A stretch of DNA of 64,000 nucleotides from JACNJF01 sp050288105 (GCA_050288105.1 JBNKDE010000003.1:1-64000), one strand, 5' to 3'; shown: positions 34,110 to 42,736, counted from the stretch's first letter. Notes: generated from the letters alone by a model not told the origin. Translations and numbers: made by a program.

Positions 34110-35681
34110 ATGAGTCAAGCTATAGAAGATATTAAGCCGAGTTATCCCCTGTTTCGTGAAGACGAGTACAAGGATTCTCTAAAAAACAAAGCGGATAACT
34201 ACGAAGAGAAGCATCCGCAGGAAAAAATTGAAGAAGTATTCCAGTGGACTACGACTGAAGAATACAAGGACCTCAATTTTGGAAGAACTGCGCTGACAGT
34301 TAATCCAGCAAAAGCCTGCCAGCCTCTGGGTGCAGTACTGTGTGCTCTGGGTTTTGAAAAGACCCTGCCTTATGTGCACGGTTCTCAGGGTTGTGTGGCC
34401 TATTTCCGTACTTACTTCAATCGTCATTTTAAAGAGCCAGTCGCCTGTGTGTCTGATTCTATGACTGAAGATGCTGCGGTATTTGGTGGTCAGAAAAACA
34501 TGTTTGCTGGTCTGGAAAATGCCAAGGCGTTGTACAAGCCAGAAATGATTGCGGTTTCTACGACGTGTATGGCAGAAGTTATCGGTGATGACTTGAACGC
34601 CTTTATCGGAAACGCCAAAAAGGCCGGTGCTGTGGAAGAAGACTTCCCGACCCCATTTGCGCATACCCCAAGTTTTGTAGGTTCGCATACAACCGGCTGG
34701 GATAACATGTTTGAAGGTATTCAACGCTATTTCACCTTGAATCACATGGAAGACAAGGAAGTAGGTAGTAACGGTAAGATCAATATCGTACCGGGCTTCG
34801 AAACCTATCTGGGTAACTATCGTGTGATGAAACGCATGCTAAACGATATGGATGTTGACTGCAGTATTCTGAGTGATCCTACCGACGTACTGGATACGCC
34901 TGCAGACGGTACTTACCGCATGTACGATGGCGGCACCACACTGGAAGAAATGAAGGATGCGCCAAATGCTATCGATACGCTTTTCCTGCAACCCTGGCAG
35001 TCTGTTAAAGGCCGCAAGTTCGCCAAGCTAACCTGGAACCATCCAGTCAGCGATATCGCGATTCCTATGGGATTGACTGCGACTGATGACTTCCTGATGA
35101 AAGTGTCTGAGTTAACTGGAAAGCCTATCTCCGAATCTCTGACTCGTGAGCGTGGCGTACTGGTTGACATGATGACCGATAGTCATGCCTGGTTACATGG
35201 TAAGAAGTTTGGTGTGTACGGAGATGCAGACTTTGTTCTGGGTATGGTGAAATTCCTGCTGGAGCTGGGTGCTGAGCCTACACAGATTCTGTGTCAGCAT
35301 GCCAATAAGCGCTGGAAGAAAGCAGTTGAAGAGATTCTGGCTGCGTCCCCTTATGGCCAGAACAGCGAAGTTCATATCGGTAAAGATCTGTGGCACTTCC
35401 GTTCACTGATGTTCACCAACAAGCCTGATTTTATGATTGGTAACTCTTACGGTAAGTTTATCCAGCGCGATACTTTGCACAAAGGTAAAGAGCACGAAGT
35501 TCCATTAATCCGTATCGGTTTCCCGATCTTTGATCGTCATCATATGCATAGAGATACTACCCTGGGTTATGAGGGTGCGATGTACATGCTGAAGATGCTG
35601 GTGAATTCGGTTCTGGAACGTCTGGACGAAGAAACCCGCGGTATGGGTACCACTGACTACAACTACGATCTGGTTCGTTAA
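34110..35681 (+). CDS. nifK: Nitrogenase MoFe protein beta chain NifK
   Basis: Forms the alpha2-beta2 MoFe protein with NifD and supplies the other P-cluster ligands. 523 residues. Conserved segments: NPAKACQPLGAVLCALGFE and VHGSQGCVAYFRTYFNRHF with the P-cluster cysteines, STTCMAEVIGDD, and FPIFDRHHMHR near the C-terminus. ATG 34110 follows GGAG at the right distance; in-frame GTG and ATG codons up to 21 bases earlier lack a good ribosome site. Confidence 0.98.
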   Translation: MSQAIEDIKPSYPLFREDEYKDSLKNKADNYEEKHPQEKIEEVFQWTTTEEYKDLNFGRTALTVNPAKACQPLGAVLCALGFEKTLPYVHGSQGCVAYFRTYFNRHFKEPVACVSDSMTEDAAVFGGQKNMFAGLENAKALYKPEMIAVSTTCMAEVIGDDLNAFIGNAKKAGAVEEDFPTPFAHTPSFVGSHTTGWDNMFEGIQRYFTLNHMEDKEVGSNGKINIVPGFETYLGNYRVMKRMLNDMDVDCSILSDPTDVLDTPADGTYRMYDGGTTLEEMKDAPNAIDTLFLQPWQSVKGRKFAKLTWNHPVSDIAIPMGLTATDDFLMKVSELTGKPISESLTRERGVLVDMMTDSHAWLHGKKFGVYGDADFVLGMVKFLLELGAEPTQILCQHANKRWKKAVEEILAASPYGQNSEVHIGKDLWHFRSLMFTNKPDFMIGNSYGKFIQRDTLHKGKEHEVPLIRIGFPIFDRHHMHRDTTLGYEGAMYMLKMLVNSVLERLDEETRGMGTTDYNYDLVR

Positions 35682-35696
35682 TATCGAAAACAGGGT

Positions 35697-35724
35697 GAGA
35701 GGGGTTCTATCCAGAACCTCTCTC
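35697..35724 (+). ncRNA. Stem-loop between nifK and nifT
   Basis: GAGAGGGGTTCT (35697-35708) pairs with AGAACCTCTCTC (35713-35724) with loop ATCC. Only one imperfect pair (G against T) is seen. No T-run follows, so transcription probably continues into nifT. Confidence 0.65.
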
Positions 35725-35758
35725 GTTTCAGTTTAGATCCCAGTATGAGGTGATCACC

Positions 35759-35974
35759 ATGCCAAATGTAATGATTCGAGTAAAAGACGATGGTGCTCTT
35801 TTGTTTTATATCGCAAAAAAGGACCAGGAAGAGGAAATTGCCTCAGTTGAAAAGGATACTGAGACTGAATGGGGCGGCAACGTGGAATTAACTGATGGCT
35901 CAACTTACTACATTGACCCTATTAGTCCGCCACCCAGCTTTCCAACTACCTTACGTTTTAGACGCGCTGAATAA
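35759..35974 (+). CDS. nifT: NifT/FixU family protein
   Basis: Small nif-linked protein of 71 residues, typical NifT length; its exact function is unsettled. The sequence MPNVMIRVKDDGALLFYIAK and the tryptophan/tyrosine-bearing core WGGNVELTDGSTYYID are family features. ATG 35759 follows GAGGTG; an in-frame ATG 9 bases earlier is too close to it. It lies between nifK and a ferredoxin gene, the standard place. Confidence 0.92.
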   Translation: MPNVMIRVKDDGALLFYIAKKDQEEEIASVEKDTETEWGGNVELTDGSTYYIDPISPPPSFPTTLRFRRAE

Positions 35975-35995
35975 TCTATTTTTAGGAGAACTATC

Positions 35996-36190
35996 ATGGC
36001 CCTAGCAATTGTTAGAGATATCTGTACTGCCTGTGGCGACTGTGAACCAGTTTGCCCAACAAAATCTATCGTGCCTTTTAAAGGTGTTTATAAAATTGAA
36101 GCAGAAACCTGTACTGAGTGTGAAGGTGAATTCGATGCACCTCAGTGCCTGGATGTCTGCATGGAAGATGATTGCATCATTCCAGCTTAA
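35996..36190 (+). CDS. fdxN: Nif-associated 2[4Fe-4S] ferredoxin
   Basis: 64-residue ferredoxin. The first cluster motif is CTACGDCEPVCP (Cys10, 13, 16, 20); the second is CTECEGEFDAPQCLDVC with the longer C-x8-C spacing typical of the FdxN/VnfF type. It probably supplies electrons for cofactor synthesis or to nitrogenase reductase. TAGGAG precedes the ATG. The symbol follows similar genes next to nifHDK in Azotobacter-like clusters. Confidence 0.85.
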   Translation: MALAIVRDICTACGDCEPVCPTKSIVPFKGVYKIEAETCTECEGEFDAPQCLDVCMEDDCIIPA

Positions 36191-36210
36191 GCGGTAACGC
36201 TGCAACAGGT

Positions 36211-36247
36211 AGAGGTCGGTGGATTGTGCAACTGACCTCTGCTTTTT
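36211..36247 (+). terminator. Terminator or attenuator after the ferredoxin gene
   Basis: AGAGGTC (36211-36217) pairs with GACCTCT (36234-36240), followed two bases later by T5. It separates nifHDKT-fdxN from nafY and may lower readthrough; no separate promoter for nafY is evident. Confidence 0.6.
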
Positions 36248-36279
36248 AATCAATACAAATTCTGAAAACTGGGGTGACC

Positions 36280-36984
36280 ATGTCTGCTAGCCCGATATCA
36301 AATGAAATAGCCCTGCGTATAGGCATGGCTGCACGCGAATTACCTGATACTGATGCAGCCAGGGTATTAAAAGTTATTATGGATGCGGTTGGCTTACCAC
36401 CGACTGCTGAGAAACTTTCAAAGCTTACAGTGAAAGCATTCAAGTCCGCTGCTGATGGTGAATTTTCGGATGTGGACAGCAATATGCTGAAGTCTGCACT
36501 GTCGTATTTAAAGGGCGAAAAGTTGTTAACCTCAGAGCCACTCCCCGAAATTGAACCTTATGCTGCAGGCGATATGCCCAAAAGCATACGCGTGGCCTGT
36601 GCATCTAATAAAGCTGAAAAACTGGATGGGCATTTTGGTTCCTGCCGTCGATTCCTGATCTATCAGGTGAGCGCAGAGGAGAGTCGACTCATTGATATTC
36701 GTCCAGTCGATAAGGAAAACGAAGCCGAAGACAAGAATGCCTATCGCGCATCCTTGATCTCTGATTGCCAGATCCTGTTTGTGGTTTCCATCGGTGGCCC
36801 CGCTGCAGCCAAGGTCGTGCGTACCGGTGCACATCCTATTAAGAAGCCTGATGCCGGAGAGGCAAGGGATGAGATTCAGGCGCTACAGGATGTAATTGGT
36901 GATGATGCTCCACCCTGGCTGGCGAAGGTAATGGGTCAGAGTCCTGAACAGCGCATTCGCTTTGAGCAGGGAGAAGAGGAGTGA
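36280..36984 (+). CDS. nafY: NafY/NifY-type FeMo-cofactor binding protein
   Basis: 234-residue two-domain protein: a helical N-terminal domain (EIALRIGMAARELPDTDAAR, about 8-90) that binds apo-dinitrogenase and a C-terminal NifX-like domain (about 105-215) that binds FeMo-co. The cofactor-binding region IRVACASNKAEKLDGHFGSC carries the conserved His of HFG. The combination matches NafY/NifY rather than NifX, which lacks the first domain. ATG 36280 is used; a GTG six bases earlier is less likely. The stop codon overlaps the next gene's GTG start. Confidence 0.88.
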   Translation: MSASPISNEIALRIGMAARELPDTDAARVLKVIMDAVGLPPTAEKLSKLTVKAFKSAADGEFSDVDSNMLKSALSYLKGEKLLTSEPLPEIEPYAAGDMPKSIRVACASNKAEKLDGHFGSCRRFLIYQVSAEESRLIDIRPVDKENEAEDKNAYRASLISDCQILFVVSIGGPAAAKVVRTGAHPIKKPDAGEARDEIQALQDVIGDDAPPWLAKVMGQSPEQRIRFEQGEEE

Positions 36985-37247
36985 TTACTCAACAGCAACT
37001 TTCTGAGATAAGCGATTTTGTATCCACTCAGCGTATAGGTCCTGGATTACCGTTAGAACTGCGCGAAAAATTTGGCGGTGTGCATTTCACCGTGTGCATG
37101 GATGACGATGTGGTGAGTGCAGATCCTGTGCTGGAGCAGGAAGAATTCAATCTCTACCTGATAGATAGCAGTAATCACTGCCTGAGTTTTACACAGGATT
37201 TTGAGCTGGCGACCGGAGTGGTGGTTGCCGAACGGGAAGACGACTAG
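36981..37247 (+). CDS. Nif-cluster small acidic protein, 88 residues
   Basis: Soluble, acidic protein without recognised domain (possibly the DUF6129 group that accompanies nif genes; from memory). It starts at GTG 36981, overlapping the nafY stop codon as GTGA with GAAGAGGA before it, so it is translationally coupled to nafY. Segments: EISDFVSTQRIGPGLPLELR and FTVCMDDDVVSADPVLEQEE. The tight coupling points to a role in nitrogenase maturation. Confidence 0.75.
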   Translation: MITQQQLSEISDFVSTQRIGPGLPLELREKFGGVHFTVCMDDDVVSADPVLEQEEFNLYLIDSSNHCLSFTQDFELATGVVVAEREDD

Positions 37248-37251
37248 CGTA

Positions 37252-38013
37252 GTGTGTGCGCCCGTGACGAAGCGCGAAATCGAAGCGATACCAACTGCCA
37301 ACTGCGAGACCTGTCCGCATCGTGAAGATCGTCTGAGCAAGGGACGTTGTCAGCCTGGGGATATCTGTGTCCGGGTGATGAGTGGGCGTCAGATAGCGCG
37401 TTTTTTCACGCTCAACCCCGATCTGGCTGAGCAATACGCAGGTGATGAATTCTGGGAAAGACGGGCCATCTCAGCACGTTATCTGTCCCAGCAGCGTCTG
37501 CTGCAAATGCTGGATGATCCTGACGAAGTCGTCAGGCGTGTACTGGCCTATCGATTACCCGTAGACGAGCTGCATCATTTACTGGACGATCCAGACCGCG
37601 AAGTCCGTATCACGGTTGCTGATCGCATCCCGGTTGATCAACTGGAAAAGCTGGTGCGGGATGAAGATTATCTGGTCAGGCAGTACGTCGCCAAAAGATT
37701 AAAGCCGGGCAGGCTGTTTCGAATGATTAACGATCCTGATCGTGAAGTCAGGAAGACGGTGGCTAAACGATTACCTCCGGAAAGTCTGGAGTTGATGATG
37801 AATGATCCATCAGATGAGATTCGCATCGTGGTCGCCGAGCGAATAGATCTCGAATCAATTGCTGGCATGATGAATGATAAGGACTGGCGCGTCAGAGTCG
37901 CAATCTGTCAGCGCGTTACCAAAGATATGCTCGAACCTCTGTTAAACGATAATGACGAAGATGTGCGGGCGTTTGCTCAGGAACGATTAAAACAGCTATC
38001 CCACTATGAATAA
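37252..38013 (+). CDS. Leucine-rich repeat variant (LRV) Fe-S protein
   Basis: About 253 residues. The N-terminal part has a cysteine cluster (CETCPHREDR, then CQPGDIC) that matches the LRV [4Fe-4S] domain. It is followed by six or more 24-residue LRV repeats with the pattern DPD-EVR-VA-RLP (LLDDPDREVRITVADRIP, MINDPDREVRKTVAKRLP, MMNDPSDEIRIVVAERID). Such proteins are known from the Azotobacter nif region, with unknown function. GTG 37252 or 37264 is the likely start, after the preceding stop codon; a TTG at 37201 would overlap that gene. The 3' end overlaps the next gene by 8 bases. Confidence 0.88.
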   Translation: MCAPVTKREIEAIPTANCETCPHREDRLSKGRCQPGDICVRVMSGRQIARFFTLNPDLAEQYAGDEFWERRAISARYLSQQRLLQMLDDPDEVVRRVLAYRLPVDELHHLLDDPDREVRITVADRIPVDQLEKLVRDEDYLVRQYVAKRLKPGRLFRMINDPDREVRKTVAKRLPPESLELMMNDPSDEIRIVVAERIDLESIAGMMNDKDWRVRVAICQRVTKDMLEPLLNDNDEDVRAFAQERLKQLSHYE

Positions 38014-38953
38014 ATATATAGAAAATAATCAACAGCTGATCGAGCTATGCAATAACACCGATACCGGTCTGGGTCTTGAAGCCATCACAAAAGGGCTCAG
38101 GAAAATATTCCCGGAGCTGGTTTTTGAGCATGTGCTATCACGTGGTGGCTGGTATCGCCTGGGCGGTGTGGTGGATGCGAATTACCAACGAATTACGGAT
38201 AATATCGTCAGCTGGGCTGAGCAGGAAAGTGATGGTGACCCTGAACAGATACTACTCAAATATATCGATGCCACCTACTTTGCCACCAGACTGTCAGGTA
38301 AGACTCATTACCTGACCGTTGCAACAGGTAAAAAACCCGAGCAGTTTATCCAGTTGGAGATAGAAGAAATCCAGGAAGTGCTGGACCGACCTTTGGTGGA
38401 ACGAGACTGGTTTCCAGACAGTATGCAGGATTTTCTCGATCCCCTTGATTACACAAAACTGGAGCCGGAACCGATTGGGGCATCTCGCTACCTGTTCCGT
38501 CGCATTACCAATATGGATCAGATGGTTCACCAGACCGCGATTGAGAGTCGGCATTTAAACAACATTAAACGTTTTCTAACAGACTGGCAGCAGAGCAGTG
38601 CTGCTGATTCAGCGACTTTCTGCCAGCATTGGGTGCTTGCATTACGTGAATATGCCGACAGAGATGGTTACCGACAGGTTAATGTTAAACCCGTACCTAC
38701 AAACTCTAAAGGGCCTGCTGAGTTGCTACAGATTGAAGGAAAGGCGGGCGCCGATCTGGCGACTGCAATTCAACGTTATGACAACGCCATTGGCTATCAT
38801 TTCTCATGGTTTTTCATGATGCTGAGCAGTCAGTCTGACAACTTTGTTTTGGCCGATGCAGTCCTGCGCGACCAGACACATGAGTATGATTATATCCCCG
38901 AGAAAGATCTGGATGTTCTAACCCGTTGGGGAGCTGATCCTTATAGCGTATAA
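38006..38953 (+). CDS. Nif-linked protein of unknown function, 315 residues
   Basis: Soluble protein whose ATG lies inside the end of the LRV gene, so the two are coupled. No known motif is visible. Tryptophan- and tyrosine-rich stretches (LSRGGWYRLGGVVDANYQ, GYHFSWFFMM) and a strongly acidic character suggest a helical protein with few cysteines. It is the last gene of the nif run; position makes a role in nitrogenase assembly or protection likely, but the sequence does not show which. Confidence 0.75.
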   Translation: MNKYIENNQQLIELCNNTDTGLGLEAITKGLRKIFPELVFEHVLSRGGWYRLGGVVDANYQRITDNIVSWAEQESDGDPEQILLKYIDATYFATRLSGKTHYLTVATGKKPEQFIQLEIEEIQEVLDRPLVERDWFPDSMQDFLDPLDYTKLEPEPIGASRYLFRRITNMDQMVHQTAIESRHLNNIKRFLTDWQQSSAADSATFCQHWVLALREYADRDGYRQVNVKPVPTNSKGPAELLQIEGKAGADLATAIQRYDNAIGYHFSWFFMMLSSQSDNFVLADAVLRDQTHEYDYIPEKDLDVLTRWGADPYSV

Positions 38954-39075
38954 GGCGTCAACGACCTGCGCCGGGTCATGGCTTTGATATCTGTCTGTTG
39001 CGCGGAAAAAATAAAATTCAAGTCTATACTCAGACACTTAAACCTGTTTTTTCAGTCTCAGAGGAGAGTATAGAA

Positions 39076-39798
39076 GTGCGTTATTTGAAGCCATTAATCA
39101 TCTTACTGGTATTTATTTTTGTTAGCGGTTGTGCCGCAGTCTCGCAGCACAGCTTCCAGAAGCCTGTTGATCATCCACTGAAAAAAATTGCCCTGCTCGA
39201 TATACCCGAAATACCGGTATACCATGCGATGGACTGGGGAAATCCCGGTATGATGTTTGGGGCAGTTGGAGGCGCGATAGCCGGTAGTCAGATGAATGCT
39301 GAAACCAAGCAGTTTAATGACCTGGTAGTCAGTAATGGTCAGTTGAGCGCAAAACTGTTTGCTGACCGGCTGACTGCAAACCTGGAATTGCTGGGATACG
39401 AAATCGTCCCGCTCGCAGTTAATCGTGAAGATCCCTATAAATTGCTGGAGTCCTATGATGCGTTAACTCAGTACAAAGTCGATGCCATCCTGGATGTCGT
39501 GTTTGCACCTATGGGTGTCGGTTACTCTACCTACAATTTATTTGATCGCGACTTTCGGCCTGATGTGAGAGTGAATATCAATCTGGTGTCAAAATATACC
39601 GGCAAAGTGATTTATTCGGATGTTCTGATGTACGGCTACCATAACCCATTTATGACAGCGACTGATCTTGAAGCACCGAAAAGCTTTTTCTACGAAAACT
39701 TTGAGGCATTAATCGCGAATAAAGAAGCGGCTATTCAAGGTTTGCAGTCGGGTATGTATGCGGAAGCAGACTATATAGCTGACGCCCTCAAGCAATAA
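39076..39798 (+). CDS. Lipoprotein, unknown function
   Basis: 240-residue lipoprotein starting at GTG 39076 after AGAGGAGAG: signal helix IILLVFIFVSGC with lipobox VSGC. The mature part begins with a Ser/Gln-rich linker, then IALLDIPEIPVY, a Gly-rich MMFGAVGGAIAGSQ segment and a GNA1162- or LPP20-like alpha/beta pattern (DAILDVVFAPMGVG, VRVNINLVSKYTGKVIYSD). No family is certain. It is not coupled to the nif genes (122 bases apart). Confidence 0.75.
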   Translation: MRYLKPLIILLVFIFVSGCAAVSQHSFQKPVDHPLKKIALLDIPEIPVYHAMDWGNPGMMFGAVGGAIAGSQMNAETKQFNDLVVSNGQLSAKLFADRLTANLELLGYEIVPLAVNREDPYKLLESYDALTQYKVDAILDVVFAPMGVGYSTYNLFDRDFRPDVRVNINLVSKYTGKVIYSDVLMYGYHNPFMTATDLEAPKSFFYENFEALIANKEAAIQGLQSGMYAEADYIADALKQ

Positions 39799-39811
39799 GC
39801 ATTAACTACTG

Positions 39812-39840
39812 CAGCAGGCTGTTAACTCCACAGCCTGCTG
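39812..39840. terminator. Bidirectional hairpin between convergent genes
   Basis: CAGCAGGCTGT (39812-39822) pairs perfectly with ACAGCCTGCTG (39830-39840). It lies between the lipoprotein stop codon and the end of the convergent minus-strand gene, and overlaps the stop codon of the latter. A T-rich stretch follows on the plus strand. Confidence 0.65.
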
Positions 39841-40280
39841 AGTTTGTTCTGCATCGCACTGATGATAGAAAGCAGACGATTTAATTCGTCAGCTGTCAAC
39901 ACCGCATCATTTTCGATCTGCCGCTTTATATCACTAACGCTATTATTAAAATTTTGCAGGGCGTCCTGGGTTTGTTTTCTGGTATCGAGTATGAGCTCCA
40001 TTTTGTTGTATTGTTCATCCAGAAGCTGCTCCTTTAATTTTGATTTCTCACGTTCGATTTTGACTTCCCTACCGTGAGAAATATGCACATATATGCTCAT
40101 GGACATTATCAGGATAATGATGACCGTTCTCATCCAGAGTTCATTTAAGTCTTTTGGTAAATACCCCATGCCATCGGTTTTATCGATTTCCAGGTGGATG
40201 AAAGACTCTAATATCCAGAATATGACAGAGATGAGACCTCCAAAGAACAGGGTATGAAATTTTTTAAGCATATTGGTCAC
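39822..40280 (-). CDS. Small membrane protein with coiled coil
   Basis: 152-residue protein with two hydrophobic helices (FHTLFFGGLISVIFWILESF and RTVIIILIMSMSIYVHISHG) followed by a charged helical stretch (EREKSKLKEQLLDEQYNKME) that is probably a coiled coil. The layout resembles the membrane part of a sensor protein without output domain. The start is GTG 40280 or, more likely, ATG 40271; neither has a strong ribosome site. Confidence 0.6.
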   Translation of the reverse strand: MTNMLKKFHTLFFGGLISVIFWILESFIHLEIDKTDGMGYLPKDLNELWMRTVIIILIMSMSIYVHISHGREVKIEREKSKLKEQLLDEQYNKMELILDTRKQTQDALQNFNNSVSDIKRQIENDAVLTADELNRLLSIISAMQNKLSRLWS

Positions 40281-40666
40281 TGTAAAATAAGGTTATGCAT
40301 GTAAAAACGATCTAATGAACTGGTAACGCGCTTATTTATGGTTTATACAGCCAGTGCAGACGGTAGCAAAAAACCTGACAGGGTTTATTAAACCGAAGCG
40401 GAGGCTGGCCGGCGCTAATTTCGCTGCTACCGCCTATCGACCTACAATTTGGGCCTATAGTTTGGAGTTTAGACCCCAATTCGGCAGAAAGCATGAAATT
40501 TCCGTACTCATCCTAGCTGTCTCATAAGGTATGTGCGGGTAAAAATCAGCCTGTGTTTGGCGGGCATTGGCCGAATCTCCAGTTAATCGGCGCAGGGCAT
40601 GAAACTGATTAACAGGGTTTTGCCGACGATTTCAGCCCGCAATTAGCGGATCTATAAAGGAAACTG
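40281..40666. other. Intergenic stretch, no gene seen
   Basis: About 385 bases between divergent genes. GGTAGC (about 40365) can pair with GCTACC (about 40425), and AATTTGGG with CCCCAATT further on. No reading frame, tRNA or attC-like site is visible. It presumably holds promoters for both neighbours. Confidence 0.4.
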
Positions 40667-41563
40667 ATGTTAAAACTCAACGACGCGCCCATCCAGCCAA
40701 TAAACTTCCAGCAGCAGTCTTTTCTGATAAAAAGAGATGACTTATTACACGCGGATTTTTCGGGAAATAAAGCCAGGAAGTTTCATTACTATCTGGTGAA
40801 CGAGTTCCCACAAATTGATACGGTTATCAGCCATGGCTCTAATCAATCCAACGCCATGTATTCCCTATCGGTTCTTTGCAAATTAAAAAAATGGAATTTT
40901 ATTTACTATGTGAGTCATGTCCCATCCCAGTTAGAACAAAACCCGCTAGGGAATTATAAGTATGCGCTGGAAAATGGCATGTGCATAAAGGTTCTGGAAG
41001 AAAATCAAACCGCAGATGACATTGACTATGACCCTTCTAATACGCTTTTTATTAATGAAGGGGGGGCTAATAAAGAGGCGCAATTTGGTATACAGATTCT
41101 GGCTAATGAAATCATGCAATACAAAGTCGAAAACAACATACAAAAACTGAAAATATTCCTCCCCAGTGGCACGGGGACCACGGCGCTATATCTGCAGAAA
41201 TACCTGGCCGATGAAGTCCTGACCTGCCCCTGTGTCGGGGACCAGTCTTACCTGAAAAAACAGTTCCTGGCACTTGAGGCCGATGAGTCAATTCATCCGA
41301 CAATCATAGCCGGTAACAAAAAGTACCACTTTGGAAAACTTTACCCGGAACACTACCTGTTATGGCAGGCATTAAAACAACAAACTCAGATCGAATTTGA
41401 TTTACTGTATGACCCGCCAGGCATGAAGACTTTTCTGGAACTCAGGAAAGACCCGGCCTACCAGTATATGTACATCCATCAGGGTGGCGTAAAAGGAAAT
41501 GAAAGTATGATCAAACGATATGAATTCAGCCTGTCAGGGCAGCAGTTGACGGGTAAGCAGTGA
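40667..41563 (+). CDS. ACC deaminase/D-cysteine desulfhydrase family PLP enzyme
   Basis: 298-residue fold-type II PLP enzyme. FLIKRDDLLHADFSGNKARK holds the PLP lysine in GNKARK, followed by SHGSNQSNAMYSL and the phosphate-binding loop PSGTGTTALYL. These match the 1-aminocyclopropane-1-carboxylate deaminase/D-cysteine desulfhydrase family. Without a search I cannot say which substrate it takes; desulfhydrase-like activity is more common in gammaproteobacteria. AAAGGAAA precedes the ATG. Confidence 0.82.
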   Translation: MLKLNDAPIQPINFQQQSFLIKRDDLLHADFSGNKARKFHYYLVNEFPQIDTVISHGSNQSNAMYSLSVLCKLKKWNFIYYVSHVPSQLEQNPLGNYKYALENGMCIKVLEENQTADDIDYDPSNTLFINEGGANKEAQFGIQILANEIMQYKVENNIQKLKIFLPSGTGTTALYLQKYLADEVLTCPCVGDQSYLKKQFLALEADESIHPTIIAGNKKYHFGKLYPEHYLLWQALKQQTQIEFDLLYDPPGMKTFLELRKDPAYQYMYIHQGGVKGNESMIKRYEFSLSGQQLTGKQ

Positions 41564-41701
41564 TGCGCCAGAGAGCCTGCCGATTTTTTCAATCTAAGCA
41601 GGGTGAGAATGTAGGCATAAAATTACGGGTTGACAGTGCATTCGCGCTGGGACATTATTTCAGCATGAAATCTTTAGCCAATAAGCCATTACCCAAGATG
41701 A

Positions 41702-41724
41702 CCACCATTCTTAAAGAATGGTGG
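41702..41724 (+). terminator. Strong hairpin downstream of the ACC-deaminase-family gene
   Basis: CCACCATTCT (41702-41711) pairs with AGAATGGTGG (41715-41724); a short, interrupted T-rich stretch follows. Confidence 0.55.
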
Positions 41725-41749
41725 GTTTGCTAGTTTTCGCTTAGTTTAA

Positions 41750-41780
41750 AAAAAACCCGCCCAGGAGGCGGGTTTTTTGT
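41750..41780 (+). terminator. Rho-independent terminator
   Basis: AAAAACCCGCC, loop CAGGA, GGCGGGTTTTTT: GC-rich stem with a T6 tail and a complementary A-run, so it can work in both directions. It ends 39 bases before the next ATG. Confidence 0.9.
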
Positions 41781-41818
41781 TTCTGTCTCCAGGGAAAGCC
41801 AGAGTCTCAGGAGACGAT

Positions 41819-42160
41819 ATGGAAACAGAATCTGAAAACCCTCAGTGTAATAATGCGTCAGTGCTGCAACCGGCGCGTGCAGAAAATCAGCTGGTGTCAG
41901 GTGTATTCACGTCTAGTGCCGCGCTGCTTTTTTTACGCAGCACCTTTAGCGCATATGATTCGATATCAGGATCGCAGTTACCCGCAACAATCGAAGCCCT
42001 GTATGTTTACTATTGTGATGAAGATACAGAATGGATGTTAGTGATTGATAGAAATGGTGGCGTCAGGCAACTGCTGGTATTCGATAGAAAGGATTTTGGG
42101 GTTCAGAGTTTAGTCGATTCAGAGGCGATGGTTTATCGCGAGGCCCGCCAGTACGGCTAG
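41819..42160 (+). CDS. Hypothetical protein, 113 residues
   Basis: Soluble protein with a polar N-terminus (METESENPQCNNAS) and a mixed C-terminal half (TIEALYVYYCDEDTEWMLVI, VRQLLVFDRKDFGVQ). No recognised domain. CAGGAGACG precedes ATG 41819. It is convergent with the DedA gene. Confidence 0.6.
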   Translation: METESENPQCNNASVLQPARAENQLVSGVFTSSAALLFLRSTFSAYDSISGSQLPATIEALYVYYCDEDTEWMLVIDRNGGVRQLLVFDRKDFGVQSLVDSEAMVYREARQYG

Positions 42161-42178
42161 CAGGGCGGTTGCGCAAGA

Positions 42179-42736
42179 TCAACGGTTCTTTCTACTTCGA
42201 TAGAAATAAATTATCCAGATCATGCAGGCGGTAATGATAATTGCAGCCATGACTTCGACTTCATATTTTTTAATATCTCCCAGTATGATCTCCACCGCAT
42301 GTCCAAAGTAATACCCGGCCAGCGCAATGCCCGCAGCCCAGATTGCGGCACCGGTTACATTGAGCAGCGTGAAACGTAAATAAGCGACTTCGCTCATACC
42401 GATTACGAAAGGTGTTACCGTGCGTATACCGTATAAAAATCGAAAGCTGAGGATGAGCAGGTTTTGGTGTCGATGCAAAATATCAAATACCCGAATGGTT
42501 TTTTTCTGCCAGTTGGGATGCTTTGCCAGTGTGTTTTTGCCGTGGCGACGACCGAGGTAAAAATACAGTTGATCACCAAACAGCGTGCCGCCAAATCCAC
42601 ATAGCATCACCCAGTCTAGCGACAGGTAACCCAAATGCGCTGCAACGCCAGCCAGCACCATGACGGTTTCGCCTTCAAAAAAAGCACCGATGATAATGAC
42701 CGGGTAACCATAGCTGTGTAAAAACGATTCAAGCAT
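42179..42736 (-). CDS. DedA-family membrane protein
   Basis: 185-residue polytopic inner-membrane protein of the DedA/SNARE-associated group, whose members help maintain membrane potential and recycle undecaprenyl phosphate. Visible: acidic residues in GAFFEGE, the re-entrant GGTLFGDQLYFYLGRRHG segment and the RFLYGIRTVTPFVIGM motif with the conserved Arg residues. Five or six hydrophobic stretches. Length is on the short side but complete. Confidence 0.88.
   Translation of the reverse strand: MLESFLHSYGYPVIIIGAFFEGETVMVLAGVAAHLGYLSLDWVMLCGFGGTLFGDQLYFYLGRRHGKNTLAKHPNWQKKTIRVFDILHRHQNLLILSFRFLYGIRTVTPFVIGMSEVAYLRFTLLNVTGAAIWAAGIALAGYYFGHAVEIILGDIKKYEVEVMAAIIITACMIWIIYFYRSRKNR

Noticed and set aside
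36481..36600. Frameshift or fusion in nafY, since it is longer than NifX
   Set aside because: The two-domain structure is normal for NafY/NifY; the frame is continuous.
40281..40666. A cassette site or small gene in the divergent intergenic stretch
   Set aside because: Only short, unconnected inverted repeats are present; no core sites and no plausible frame.
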